A stretch of 29,088 nt of DNA, from assembly GCA_002344625.1 (NCBI GenBank), contig DDUE01000052.1, forward strand, positions 1 to 29,088, read 5' to 3'. A program made the position numbers and the translations under genes. The notes under the pieces are model-generated. The model was not told the DNA's origin. It worked only from the letters and a program-made list of their open reading frames with translations, and did no database searches. Position 1 is the first letter of the stretch, and each line of letters starts with the position of its first letter. The DNA comes from Rhodocyclaceae bacterium UBA2346 (GTDB taxonomy: Bacteria; Pseudomonadota; Gammaproteobacteria; Burkholderiales; Rhodocyclaceae). Positions 7,479 through 14,964 of the stretch are shown in pieces.

Positions 7479-8516
7479 TCATGGCGTGACCCGAACGGTC
7501 TGCTCCGACCAGGCCGTCACCCAGTCGGCCTCGTTGCGCGATGACATCCAGGCGCGCACCTGGATGATGTGGTTGCCGATCGAGGCCTTGTTGCCGGCGT
7601 CGGTGCCGTCCCAGAGCCGCTCCGGCGCCCGGCCGAACAGCGTGCCGCGGCTGATGCCGCCGGCGAAGCCGAATTCGCGCGCCAGACCGACCTTGATCTG
7701 CCCATCCGCGCCGTCGATCCTGAGCACGCCGACCGCAAAGTGGTTGAAGTCCGACTTCGAAAGAAAGCTGTAGCGCGCCTGTTGCCGCGCCGAGCGCTGA
7801 ATGACGGGCGGGCGGAAGTCGACCTGCTGTATCGCCACCGAACCGACTGCGCGTGGGCCGGCGCCGAGCCCATGGATGCGCGCACGCCCCGGGCCGCGTT
7901 CGCCCGGTTTGTTGCGCATCGAGCGCACCAGCATCACCGCGGGGCGGCTCGAATCGCCAATGCTGGCGGGTAGCTTGAACATCATCAAACGCCGGCCGGG
8001 GTTGTTGGCGAGTTCGAAAACGACTGGTTTGGACTGGCCTTGGACATGCAGTTCGATGGTCGTAATGCTCTGCCCATCCGGGCTGTAATCGACCACCATG
8101 GGCCAGCCGCCCTGGACCAGGCACCGGATCGGCATGCAACTGTCGCTGTAGCGCGCGTCGAAGCCGGGGCCTTCGGCCAGCCACTCGGGGACCAGGTCGG
8201 CGGCGGGGCCACGCTGGCCCAGCAAGGTGCCGAGATCGATTCCAAAGCCCACGCCGCGACTCGGCGTGTCGCCGCGCCTGCCGGGGTAGTCGCTGTCGCT
8301 GCGGGCGTTGTATTCGGTATCACGTGGGCGCGCCGGTCCGCCGCCGAACAGGCCGCCGAAAACGAGATCGCCCGGGGGAGCTGCCTGATCGTCCCAGGGC
8401 AGGCTGCGCAAGCGGCAGTCCTCGCCCAGCTCGAGCGCCGGTTTGGTGGGGCTCGCGCATGCGCCAAGTGCGCCCAGAATCACCATGAACCGAACTACGC
8501 GGGTTGCAGTGCGCAT
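7479..8516 (-). CDS. Lipoprotein of unknown function, partner of the TIR protein
   Basis: A 345-residue protein with a lipoprotein signal sequence; the lipobox LGAC puts the acylated cysteine at residue 20. The following Ala-Ser does not carry the Asp at +2 that retains lipoproteins in the inner membrane, so outer-membrane placement is likely. The mature part has a Gly/Pro/Arg-rich linker (about 45-95), a Cys-containing segment (DSCMPIRCLVQGGWPMVVDY) and a C-terminal half rich in predicted beta strands. I recognise no family. It is the first gene of a two-gene unit with the TIR receptor, suggesting it senses or presents an envelope signal to the receptor's periplasmic domain. That link is inference from position only. 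Confidence 0.7.
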   Translation of the reverse strand: MRTATRVVRFMVILGALGACASPTKPALELGEDCRLRSLPWDDQAAPPGDLVFGGLFGGGPARPRDTEYNARSDSDYPGRRGDTPSRGVGFGIDLGTLLGQRGPAADLVPEWLAEGPGFDARYSDSCMPIRCLVQGGWPMVVDYSPDGQSITTIELHVQGQSKPVVFELANNPGRRLMMFKLPASIGDSSRPAVMLVRSMRNKPGERGPGRARIHGLGAGPRAVGSVAIQQVDFRPPVIQRSARQQARYSFLSKSDFNHFAVGVLRIDGADGQIKVGLAREFGFAGGISRGTLFGRAPERLWDGTDAGNKASIGNHIIQVRAWMSSRNEADWVTAWSEQTVRVTP

Positions 8517-8856
8517 GTTGTGTCCTCACGACCAGGCTCATGGCTGTACGCGGACGAACCCGCCCAGGCGACCAGGGTCTGTACGGATCGGATCCGGGGT
8601 CGCCAAGGGGCCGAAACACAAGGCGGCAATTGCAGTATAGGAGGCAGGGCGCGTTCGACAACGACGCATTTGCGATGTGCGGTGGCGTATCGCTGGAGCG
8701 GCAATCCGTACGTCGGCCGGGGTCGTACGCCCCTGCAGATCATGAGGAATCGCACGGCGCGGGACAGTTTTGTGCAAACAGACATGAATCCGGTTGTTAG
8801 AATCCATTTGCAAGTAAATGTTACGTATCGTCCTTACACTACATAGGAGCAGGCAA
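8517..8856. promoter_or_regulatory. Divergent intergenic region between two lipoprotein genes
   Basis: These 340 bases separate two divergently transcribed lipoprotein genes and should hold both promoters. A short near-perfect inverted repeat CATTTGC-AA-GTAAATG lies at 8807-8822, and AGGAGC around 8848 is the ribosome-binding site for the plus-strand gene. Apart from these I see no convincing gene, RNA or strong promoter boxes. Confidence 0.4.
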
Positions 8857-9765
8857 ATGGCAGATTCGAGGTTCAGACTTTCCATCCTGGCGTTCGCGCT
8901 ACTGGGTACCTTGACCGCGTGCGGGGGCAGTTCGTCGAGCAGTTCGGCCAATCCGGAAGAAGGTGGCCCGGCTCCGGTTGAACCCGTGCCCCCTGTGGAC
9001 CCCGTTGCCCCTGTGGACCCGGTTGCCCCGGTTGCCCCGGTGGACCCAGTGGAGCCAGAGCCCGCGGAACCGGGCCCGGGCGGTGGCGCGACGCCTGGAA
9101 CCGGCGCTGCGGCCGATTGCTTGAACGGTTCGCTCTACGACGCCACTGCCACGGTGAGCCTCGAATACACCATCATCGGTCCTTTGAGCGGCACATCGAA
9201 GTCCGACTATACGATCACACCGTCTGCCATTTTCGAAGGGCAAGCGTCGAGCAAGGCGCAGGGTACGGTAACCACGACGTATACCGGCCAGGCGCCGATC
9301 GTGACCAATGTCCAGAACTTCTTCCAGATGGACGGGCTTGCGGTGAACGATCTCGGGAATATTACCGAAACGTCGTCGCTCGGCTCGGTCTATACCACGC
9401 GCACTGTCAACGATCCCGCTTATCGCGACTTGAAGTTCACCCTTGCCGCGGGTGCGAGCGACGAGCAGACGATTGGCCGGGTGACCACGGTCAGCGGCGG
9501 CATCGTGCCGGAGACCACCGTGCGTACCACCGAAACCAGGCGCGTCACCTACGCCGGGCGTGAGACCGTGACGGTGCCTGCCGGTACTTTCGAGACCTGC
9601 CGTTTCGACTTCACGGTGGCGATCGGGGCCGAAAGCGACACGGCCACGGACTGGGTTGCGGTCGGCAAAGGCCTGAGCGTCAAATCGGTGGCACGCGACA
9701 CCGATACGGCAACCGAGACCACGTTGGAACTCACCAGCGGGCGCATCAACGGCGCTCCGATCTAG
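8857..9765 (+). CDS. Pro-rich-linker lipoprotein of unknown function
   Basis: A 302-residue lipoprotein. Its signal sequence ends in the lipobox LTAC (Cys22), followed by a Ser run and a low-complexity linker built from a VDPVAP unit (about residues 38-72). The C-terminal domain (about 90-302) is Thr-rich, probably beta-sheet, and contains YAGRETVTVPAGTFETCRF, a pattern seen in several uncharacterised secreted bacterial domains where a Val-Pro-Ala-Gly turn precedes a conserved Cys/Arg. No enzymatic motif is visible. ATG 8857 is chosen over one at 8818 because a ribosome-binding site precedes it and it gives a standard signal peptide. It appears monocistronic: a hairpin follows immediately. 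Confidence 0.8.
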   Translation: MADSRFRLSILAFALLGTLTACGGSSSSSSANPEEGGPAPVEPVPPVDPVAPVDPVAPVAPVDPVEPEPAEPGPGGGATPGTGAAADCLNGSLYDATATVSLEYTIIGPLSGTSKSDYTITPSAIFEGQASSKAQGTVTTTYTGQAPIVTNVQNFFQMDGLAVNDLGNITETSSLGSVYTTRTVNDPAYRDLKFTLAAGASDEQTIGRVTTVSGGIVPETTVRTTETRRVTYAGRETVTVPAGTFETCRFDFTVAIGAESDTATDWVAVGKGLSVKSVARDTDTATETTLELTSGRINGAPI

Positions 9766-9772
9766 ACGGAAT

Positions 9773-9798
9773 ACCCCGGCCGCTTGCCCGGCCGGGGT
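9773..9798 (+). terminator. Strong hairpin after the Pro-rich lipoprotein
   Basis: ACCCCGGCCG (9773-9782) pairs perfectly with CGGCCGGGGT (9789-9798) around a 6-base loop, 8 bases after the stop codon. The trailing sequence (GTTGAAACC) has only a weak T content, so this is a likely but not textbook terminator. Confidence 0.6.
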
Positions 9799-10096
9799 GT
9801 TGAAACCGTTGGACCCTTCGACAGCGGTTTCAACGCGGTACCCCGGTTCGGCTTTGCGCACCCGATCGGGGGTCGATCCGCCGCATTTTCCGCAACACGC
9901 CATCCGGCGACGAAACCTCGAACCCGCCTTCGTGTCCATGCTTATGTGTTGATCATCCGTCATGCGGATGTCGCGGGGGACGCCCAAGATGTCGAAGGAG
10001 CGGCCGGCGTGGCACGGACGCATGGCAGGCGATGGTTTTCACTCATTCCGTGATTCGACGTCTTTACGTCGCCAAGGCACAGAGCAGGCCGGATCA
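9799..10096 (+). promoter_or_regulatory. Leader region of the P-type ATPase gene
   Basis: About 300 bases with no convincing gene. Two small perfect hairpins are visible: CATCCG (9954-9959) with CGGATG (9965-9970), and CGACGT (10056-10061) with ACGTCG (10066-10071), the latter about 25 bases before the ATPase start. They could be protein-binding sites or leader structures. No clear sigma-70 pair was found. Confidence 0.3.
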
Positions 10097-12838
10097 ATGA
10101 CACAGCATCCCACCGCCGACTCCCCGGAAACCCCGCAACCCATCCACTGGCATACGCTGTCGCAGGCACAGCTCGAACAAATGTTGCAGACAGGCGTGGG
10201 AGGCCTGACCGACGCCGAGGCCGATCGGCGCCGCGAACAGTACGGGCCGAACCGGCTGGTCCCGCCGAAACGGCGTGGGCTGCTGCTGCGCCTGCTCGCG
10301 CAGTTTCACAACATCCTGCTCTACGTGATGATGGGTGCGGCCTTCATCACCGCCATCCTGGGGCATTGGGTCGATACCGGCGTGCTGCTGATGGCGGTGG
10401 TGGTCAATGCCATCATCGGCTTCATTCAGGAAGGCAAGGCGGAGTCGGCGCTCGACGCCATCCGTGCCATGCTCTCGCCTCACGCCACGGTGATCCGTGA
10501 TGGCGCGCGCCGCGAAATCGACGCCGCCGAGCTGGTGCCCGGCGACGTGGTCAATCTTGCCTCCGGAGACCGGGTGCCGGCGGATGTGCGGCTGGTCGAG
10601 GTCAGGGACTTGCGCGTAGAGGAAGCAGCGCTCACCGGCGAATCGGTGCCGGTGGAAAAGAGCGCCGGCGCGGTCGGCGCCGAGGCCCCGCTGGGCGACC
10701 GCTATGGCATGGCCTATTCCGGCACCCTGGTGGTCTATGGCCAGGGCAGCGGCGTCGTCGTGGCCACCGGCGGGGCCACCGAACTGGGGCAGATCAACCA
10801 GATGCTGGCCGGCATCCAGAGCGTGACGACGCCGCTGCTGCGCCAGATCGACCGCTTCGGCCGCGGGCTGGCGCTGGTCATCCTGGCCGTGGCGGCGGTC
10901 ACTTTTGCCTTCGGCACCTTGTGGCACGGCCATTCCGCGGCCGAGATGTTCCTGATGGCGGTCGCGCTCACCGCGTCGGCGATCCCGGAAGGGCTGCCGG
11001 CGATCATGACCATCACCCTCGCGCTCGGCGTGCAGCGCATGGCGCGGCGCAACGCCATCATCCGCCACCTGCCGGCGGTCGAGACGCTGGGTTCGGTCAC
11101 GGTGATCTGTTCGGACAAGACCGGCACGCTGACCCGCAACGAGATGACGGTGCAGCGCGTGGTGTGCAGCGGCCACGTGTTCGACGTCGGCGGCGTAGGC
11201 TACGCGCCGGTGGGCGATTTCAGCGTCGACGGGCGCATCGTCGATCCCGAGCACTACCCCGCGCTGTCGCTGGCGATCCGGGCCGGCGTGCTGTGCAACG
11301 ACGCACGCCTGCGCGAGGACGAGGACGGCCTGTGGCGGGTCGAGGGCGATCCCACCGAAGGCGCGCTGCTGGTGCTCGGCGACAAGGCCGGCTTCACCCG
11401 GCATGCGGGCGATGCCACATGGCCGCGGCTCGATGCGATTCCGTTCGAGTCGCAGCACCGTTTCATGGCGACCTTGCACCGGGATTCCGACGACGAGCCG
11501 TGGATCTTCGCGAAAGGCGCGCCGGAGCGCATCCTCGAGATGTGCGCGTTCCAGTTCGACCATGGCGGCGAAGCCCCCCTCGACCCCGACTATTGGCGCC
11601 GCATGGCGACCGATACCGCGGCGCAGGGCCTGCGCGTGCTGGCGCTGGCGTGCCGGCGCGCCGTGCCGGCCGGCGGGCAACTGGACTTCGCCGACATGGA
11701 GGAGGGGCATACGTTGCTCGCGCTGGTCGGCATCATCGACCCGCCGCGCGAGGAGGCCATCCGCGCGGTCAGCGACTGCCATCATGCCGGCATCCGGGTC
11801 AAGATGATCACCGGCGATCATGCCGAGACCGCGCGCGCGATCGGCGCCCAGTTGGCGATCGGCGTCGGCCGGCCGGCGGTCACCGGCGCCGAGGTGGCGG
11901 TGATGGACGACGCCACGCTGCGCAGCGTGGTCATGGAGGTGGACGTGTTCGCCCGCGCCAGCCCGGAGCACAAGCTGCGCCTGGTGCAGGCGCTGCAGGA
12001 CGACGGCCAGGTGGTGGCGATGACCGGCGACGGCGTCAATGACGCGCCGGCCCTGAAGCGTGCCGACGTCGGCGTCGCGATGGGCCGGAAAGGGGCCGAG
12101 GCGGCCAAGGAAGCGGCCGACGTGGTGTTGGCCGACGACAACTTCGCCACCATCGCCACCGCGGTGCGCGAGGGTCGCGCGGTCTACGACAACCTGAAGA
12201 AATTCGTCCTCTTCATGTTGCCCACCAACGGCGGCCAGACCCTGGTGGTGATCGCCGCGATCCTGTTCAACCTCACCCTGCCGCTCACCCCGGCCCAGGT
12301 GCTGTGGGTGAACATGGTCACGTCGAGTTGCTTGGGGCTGGCGTTGGCCTTCGAGCCCGCCGAGCGCGACATCATGCGCCGCCAGCCCCGCCCGCCGGGC
12401 GAGGCGCTGCTGTCCGGCTTTTTCGTCTGGCGCGTGGTACTGGTGTCGGTGCTGATGATGACCGGTGCGCTCGGCCTGTTTTTGTGGGAGCTGTCCCTCG
12501 GCACCAGCGTCGAGACGGCGCGCACCATGGCGGTGAATGCGATCGTCGTCAGCGAGATGTTCTACCTGGTCAACAGCCGCTACGTGTTCGCCCCGGTCGC
12601 CAACCGCGAGGGCCTGTTCGGCAACCGCTACGTGCTCGCCGCCATTGCCGCCTGCATTCCGCTGCAGCTGGCCTACACCCATGCCCCCGCGATGCAGGCC
12701 ATCTTCGGTTCGGCTCCGCTGACCGCGCTGGAGTGGGTCAAGGTGCTGGGGGCCGGGCTGCTGGTGTTCTGCGTGGCCGAGCTCGAGAAGCTGGTGATTC
12801 GACGCTCTCGTCTGGCGGCGCGTCTGCGCCGTGGGTGA
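10097..12838 (+). CDS. Cation-transporting P-type ATPase (P2, Ca2+-ATPase-like)
   Basis: A 913-residue P-type ATPase with all signature motifs: actuator TGES (180-183), PEGL in the ion-site helix, phosphorylation site DKTGTLT (Asp340), and the hinge GDGVNDAPALKRADVG (from about 644). An N-terminal cation-ATPase domain starts at WHTLSQAQLEQML, and the C-terminus carries the extra helices of the P2 group, giving about ten membrane segments. It pumps a cation (calcium, or possibly magnesium, manganese or sodium) out of the cytoplasm; the exact ion cannot be read. The chosen ATG gives the normal family N-terminus, whereas the open frame extends upstream without one. No partner genes are adjacent. 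Confidence 0.92.
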   Translation: MTQHPTADSPETPQPIHWHTLSQAQLEQMLQTGVGGLTDAEADRRREQYGPNRLVPPKRRGLLLRLLAQFHNILLYVMMGAAFITAILGHWVDTGVLLMAVVVNAIIGFIQEGKAESALDAIRAMLSPHATVIRDGARREIDAAELVPGDVVNLASGDRVPADVRLVEVRDLRVEEAALTGESVPVEKSAGAVGAEAPLGDRYGMAYSGTLVVYGQGSGVVVATGGATELGQINQMLAGIQSVTTPLLRQIDRFGRGLALVILAVAAVTFAFGTLWHGHSAAEMFLMAVALTASAIPEGLPAIMTITLALGVQRMARRNAIIRHLPAVETLGSVTVICSDKTGTLTRNEMTVQRVVCSGHVFDVGGVGYAPVGDFSVDGRIVDPEHYPALSLAIRAGVLCNDARLREDEDGLWRVEGDPTEGALLVLGDKAGFTRHAGDATWPRLDAIPFESQHRFMATLHRDSDDEPWIFAKGAPERILEMCAFQFDHGGEAPLDPDYWRRMATDTAAQGLRVLALACRRAVPAGGQLDFADMEEGHTLLALVGIIDPPREEAIRAVSDCHHAGIRVKMITGDHAETARAIGAQLAIGVGRPAVTGAEVAVMDDATLRSVVMEVDVFARASPEHKLRLVQALQDDGQVVAMTGDGVNDAPALKRADVGVAMGRKGAEAAKEAADVVLADDNFATIATAVREGRAVYDNLKKFVLFMLPTNGGQTLVVIAAILFNLTLPLTPAQVLWVNMVTSSCLGLALAFEPAERDIMRRQPRPPGEALLSGFFVWRVVLVSVLMMTGALGLFLWELSLGTSVETARTMAVNAIVVSEMFYLVNSRYVFAPVANREGLFGNRYVLAAIAACIPLQLAYTHAPAMQAIFGSAPLTALEWVKVLGAGLLVFCVAELEKLVIRRSRLAARLRRG

Positions 12839-12849
12839 GAGCGCGGCGA

Positions 12850-12901
12850 CTCGATTACGCTCGGGCCCGGTGGGCCGGTAGCGGGCAAGCGGGTAATCGA
12901 G
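12850..12901. terminator. Bidirectional terminator between ATPase and HxlR genes
   Basis: CTCGATTAC (12850-12858) and GTAATCGAG (12893-12901) are perfect 9-bp arms. Between them GGCCC-GGT-GGGCC makes an inner stem. The structure lies exactly between two convergent genes, so it probably terminates both, although T-runs are lacking. Confidence 0.55.
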
Positions 12902-12907
12902 CCAGGT

Positions 12908-13282
12908 TCAATCGCCGCTTTGCCGCAGCGAAGTGGGGGCGAGGGCGCCGGTAGCGGAGTCTTGCCGGGCGCTTTCGTGCTCCAGCGCTTCGATCTGCTG
13001 CAGCACGGAAAAAAGCTTCCTGCCGAATTCCGTGAACGTGTATTCCACATGTGGCGGAATCTCGGGGAAGGTCGTTTTTCCGAGCACGCCATGGGTAACC
13101 AGCTTCTGCAGACGTTCATTCAAGACCTTGGTCGATAGACCGGGAATTGCACGTTCGAGCTGCCCGGGCCGGGTCGTGCCGGTGTCGATGGCCCGCACGA
13201 TGCTCCACGACCACTTGCATCCCAGCACATCCTCAAGCAACGCCGCGACACGGGGGGGCGGGCGTTCACCGGCGGTCGTCAT
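12908..13282 (-). CDS. HxlR-family transcriptional regulator
   Basis: A 124-residue winged-helix regulator of the HxlR (MarR-like) family: an N-terminal LLEDVLGCKWSWSIVRAI helix, then RPGQLERAIPGLSTKVLNERLQKLV as the recognition region and the VEYTFTEFGRKLF wing. Cys in LGCKWS corresponds to the N-terminal cysteine that many HxlR members (YodB, HypR, QorR types) use to sense quinones, aldehydes or disulfide stress. The gene is divergent from a small CPVC redox protein, which suggests control of that gene by thiol stress. A GTG two codons upstream (13288) is an alternative start. Confidence 0.87.
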   Translation of the reverse strand: MTTAGERPPPRVAALLEDVLGCKWSWSIVRAIDTGTTRPGQLERAIPGLSTKVLNERLQKLVTHGVLGKTTFPEIPPHVEYTFTEFGRKLFSVLQQIEALEHESARQDSATGALAPTSLRQSGD

Positions 13283-13390
13283 GGGCACCGTTTGGTGGGT
13301 AGGGAACCATTTTGTACCTTCTTTTCAGATGATTGCAGATGTGAAGAATAGTGGCTGTGACGCTGGGTCACAACCCCGAGGAGTTTCATC
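13283..13390. promoter_or_regulatory. Divergent hxlR/redox-protein promoter region
   Basis: About 100 bases between divergent genes. GGTAGGGAACC and a nearby TTGTACC (13298-13318) form a loose GGTA-N13-TACC inverted repeat typical in size for an HxlR operator. GAGGAG just before 13391 is the ribosome-binding site of the redox gene. Confidence 0.4.
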
Positions 13391-13627
13391 ATGACCAAGC
13401 AGGCTGTTTTCTATCACGCGGGCTGCCCGGTGTGCGTCGAAGCCGAGCAAAATGTCGCCCTGGCGCTCGACCGCGCACGCTACGACCTTGAAATCGTGCA
13501 TCTGGGCCAGCAGAAAGGCCGGATCAAGGACGCTGAAACCGCTGGTGTGAAGTCGGTACCGGCGCTCGTCCTCGATGGCCTGCCGTTTCACATCAACTTC
13601 GGCGCCGGGTTGGACGCGCTCAAGTAG
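13391..13627 (+). CDS. Small thioredoxin/glutaredoxin-fold protein with CPVC motif
   Basis: A 78-residue protein with a thioredoxin-like beta-alpha-beta start (AVFYHAGCPVCVEAEQNV) and active-site pair Cys12/Cys15, then the cis-proline element (VKSVPALVLDG). It is about the size of a glutaredoxin. It probably reduces or isomerises disulfides or senses thiol stress in the cytoplasm. Its divergence from an HxlR regulator that carries a candidate sensor cysteine fits a stress-induced redox pair. It ends just before a strong hairpin, so it appears monocistronic. Confidence 0.85.
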   Translation: MTKQAVFYHAGCPVCVEAEQNVALALDRARYDLEIVHLGQQKGRIKDAETAGVKSVPALVLDGLPFHINFGAGLDALK

Positions 13628-13649
13628 GCCGGCGGTTTGTCCTGATGCG

Positions 13650-13680
13650 CGGCTCCACGCGCCGTCGACGCGTGGAGCCG
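13650..13680. terminator. Strong hairpin between convergent genes
   Basis: CGGCTCCACGCG (13650-13661) pairs perfectly with CGCGTGGAGCCG (13669-13680), a 12-bp stem with a 7-base loop, located between the plus-strand redox gene and the minus-strand SnoaL-like gene. It probably terminates transcription from both sides. Confidence 0.65.
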
Positions 13681-13776
13681 GCCGGTCGGACCACGTTCGG
13701 TTACGGCGCTACGCCTTGTAGTGCCGCCGGGTTGTCATGATGTTCCGCCGATCGCGCCGCGCGATCGCGACGGTCC

Positions 13777-14253
13777 TCATTGATTGGCCGGTCGTGGCCG
13801 CGCCGACGAATGGTGATGCACGATGCGCCAGTCGTTCCCGTCTTTAACCAGCACGAAGCTGTACCGGGCCGGGGCTGAAAAGGCCTGGCCATCGGGCCGC
13901 ACGCCCGAGAATTCGTAGAGTCCGGCGATCACCGCATGATCGGCGGACAAGGCGTTGACGGTGCCGGCGTCGAGCAGCTTGACCTGGGTGCGCGCACGGG
14001 CCGCCTGCGCGAAATACGCATGCAGTGCCTCGGTACCGGCGGCGAGGTCGGGCGCCATCGTGCCGTACACCGTGGCATCCGCGGTATATGTCGCCGCGAT
14101 CTGCTCGGCATTGCCGGTGTTGAAGGCCTGCACCCAGCGTCCGACCGTTGCTTTGACATCCTCCTCGGGCGAGGCAAGTGCCAGACTCGATGCGCCAACG
14201 ACGCAGACGGTCGCCAGTCCGCCCAGCATCCTGCGTGTCATGCTGGATCGCAT
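13777..14253 (-). CDS. Exported SnoaL/NTF2-like (DUF4440-type) protein
   Basis: A 158-residue protein with a signal peptide (TRRMLGGLATVCVVGASSL, ending ALA) and a single NTF2-fold domain: VGRWVQAFNTGNAEQIAATYTADATVYG at the N-terminus, HAYFAQAARA in the middle and YSFVLVKDGNDWRIVHHHSS at the end. This is the SgcJ/EcaC-DUF4440 type, a small alpha+beta cone used by diverse enzymes and binding proteins; the substrate cannot be predicted. A second start at 14241 (MTRRML) is possible. No operon partners. Confidence 0.82.
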   Translation of the reverse strand: MRSSMTRRMLGGLATVCVVGASSLALASPEEDVKATVGRWVQAFNTGNAEQIAATYTADATVYGTMAPDLAAGTEALHAYFAQAARARTQVKLLDAGTVNALSADHAVIAGLYEFSGVRPDGQAFSAPARYSFVLVKDGNDWRIVHHHSSARPRPANQ

Positions 14254-14507
14254 CGTGGTTCCAGCAGTGAGCCTCGATTGCCGGGGTATCGTGCAAGTGG
14301 TCGACATGGCATGGTCTTCTTACCAATAGGGTTGATTGGCCCGTTGCCGCACCGCCAACCGATCGGGAAAAGCCTGGGATGGCCCGATTATGGGTCGGCA
14401 GTCCGGCCGGTAAGGTTTATTCTAGAACCAGAATCGAAGGGCCGGATGTCGCGTCGAAGCGCCGGGCGAGCCAGCCTGTCGAGCCCAGAACGGCTGGAGG
14501 AATGACA

Positions 14508-14858
14508 GTGCCTCAGAATCGAATACCGCAGATGAAGTTCTCAAGCGTTTATCCCATGTACGTCCAGAAGGTCGAACGCAAGAACCGGACACAACAAGAA
14601 GTTGACCAGATCATCTGCTGGCTGACCGGTTACAGCCACGAGGAACTGCAACGCCAGATCGAACTTGAAAACGATTTCGAGGCCTTTTTTGCCAACGCGC
14701 CATCGCTCAATCCGAATGCTGCGCTCATCAGAGGGGTCGTGTGCGGCGTGCGCGTCGAGGAAGTCGAAGATCCCCTGGTGCGGAAAGTCCGTTACCTGGA
14801 CAAACTCATCGATGAACTTGCGAAGGGAAAGGCACTGGAAAAGATTCTGCGGCAGTAG
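14508..14858 (+). CDS. DUF2200 domain protein
   Basis: A 116-residue soluble protein covering the whole DUF2200 family: [20 protein letters not shown], then [20 protein letters not shown], and ending in a helical [18 protein letters not shown] segment. Its function is unknown. The GTG at 14508 is preferred because GGAGGA sits at good spacing before it and families usually begin just ahead of the R-I-x-x-M element; an ATG two codons upstream (14502) overlaps the ribosome-binding site and is less suitable. It is convergent with nrdJ. Confidence 0.8.
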   Translation: MPQNRIPQMKFSSVYPMYVQKVERKNRTQQEVDQIICWLTGYSHEELQRQIELENDFEAFFANAPSLNPNAALIRGVVCGVRVEEVEDPLVRKVRYLDKLIDELAKGKALEKILRQ

Positions 14859-14900
14859 CCCACGCGCCTTTCGGAGCGCGATGTAGGCGTTGTCGAGCCG

Positions 14901-14917
14901 ACGCCGCTTCGCGGCGT
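14901..14917. terminator. Hairpin between DUF2200 gene and nrdJ
   Basis: ACGCCGC (14901-14907) and GCGGCGT (14911-14917) form a perfect 7-bp stem with a TTC loop in the gap between these convergent genes. No T-run is seen, so it is a plausible shared terminator only. Confidence 0.4.
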
Positions 14918-14964
14918 GGCCCGAACAAGGCAATCCGGACGCGCGTGGCGCGGGCTGCAATGCG

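Noticed and set aside
9784..10053. A plus-strand open frame of 89 codons in the ATPase leader
   Set aside because: Its beginning overlaps the hairpin after the lipoprotein gene, there is no ribosome-binding site, and the composition is not protein-like.
10094..12682. A minus-strand open frame of 862 codons
   Set aside because: It lies antisense to the P-type ATPase, whose motifs are complete. The translation is His/Arg/Gly/Asp-rich with no domain; it is a GC-rich shadow.
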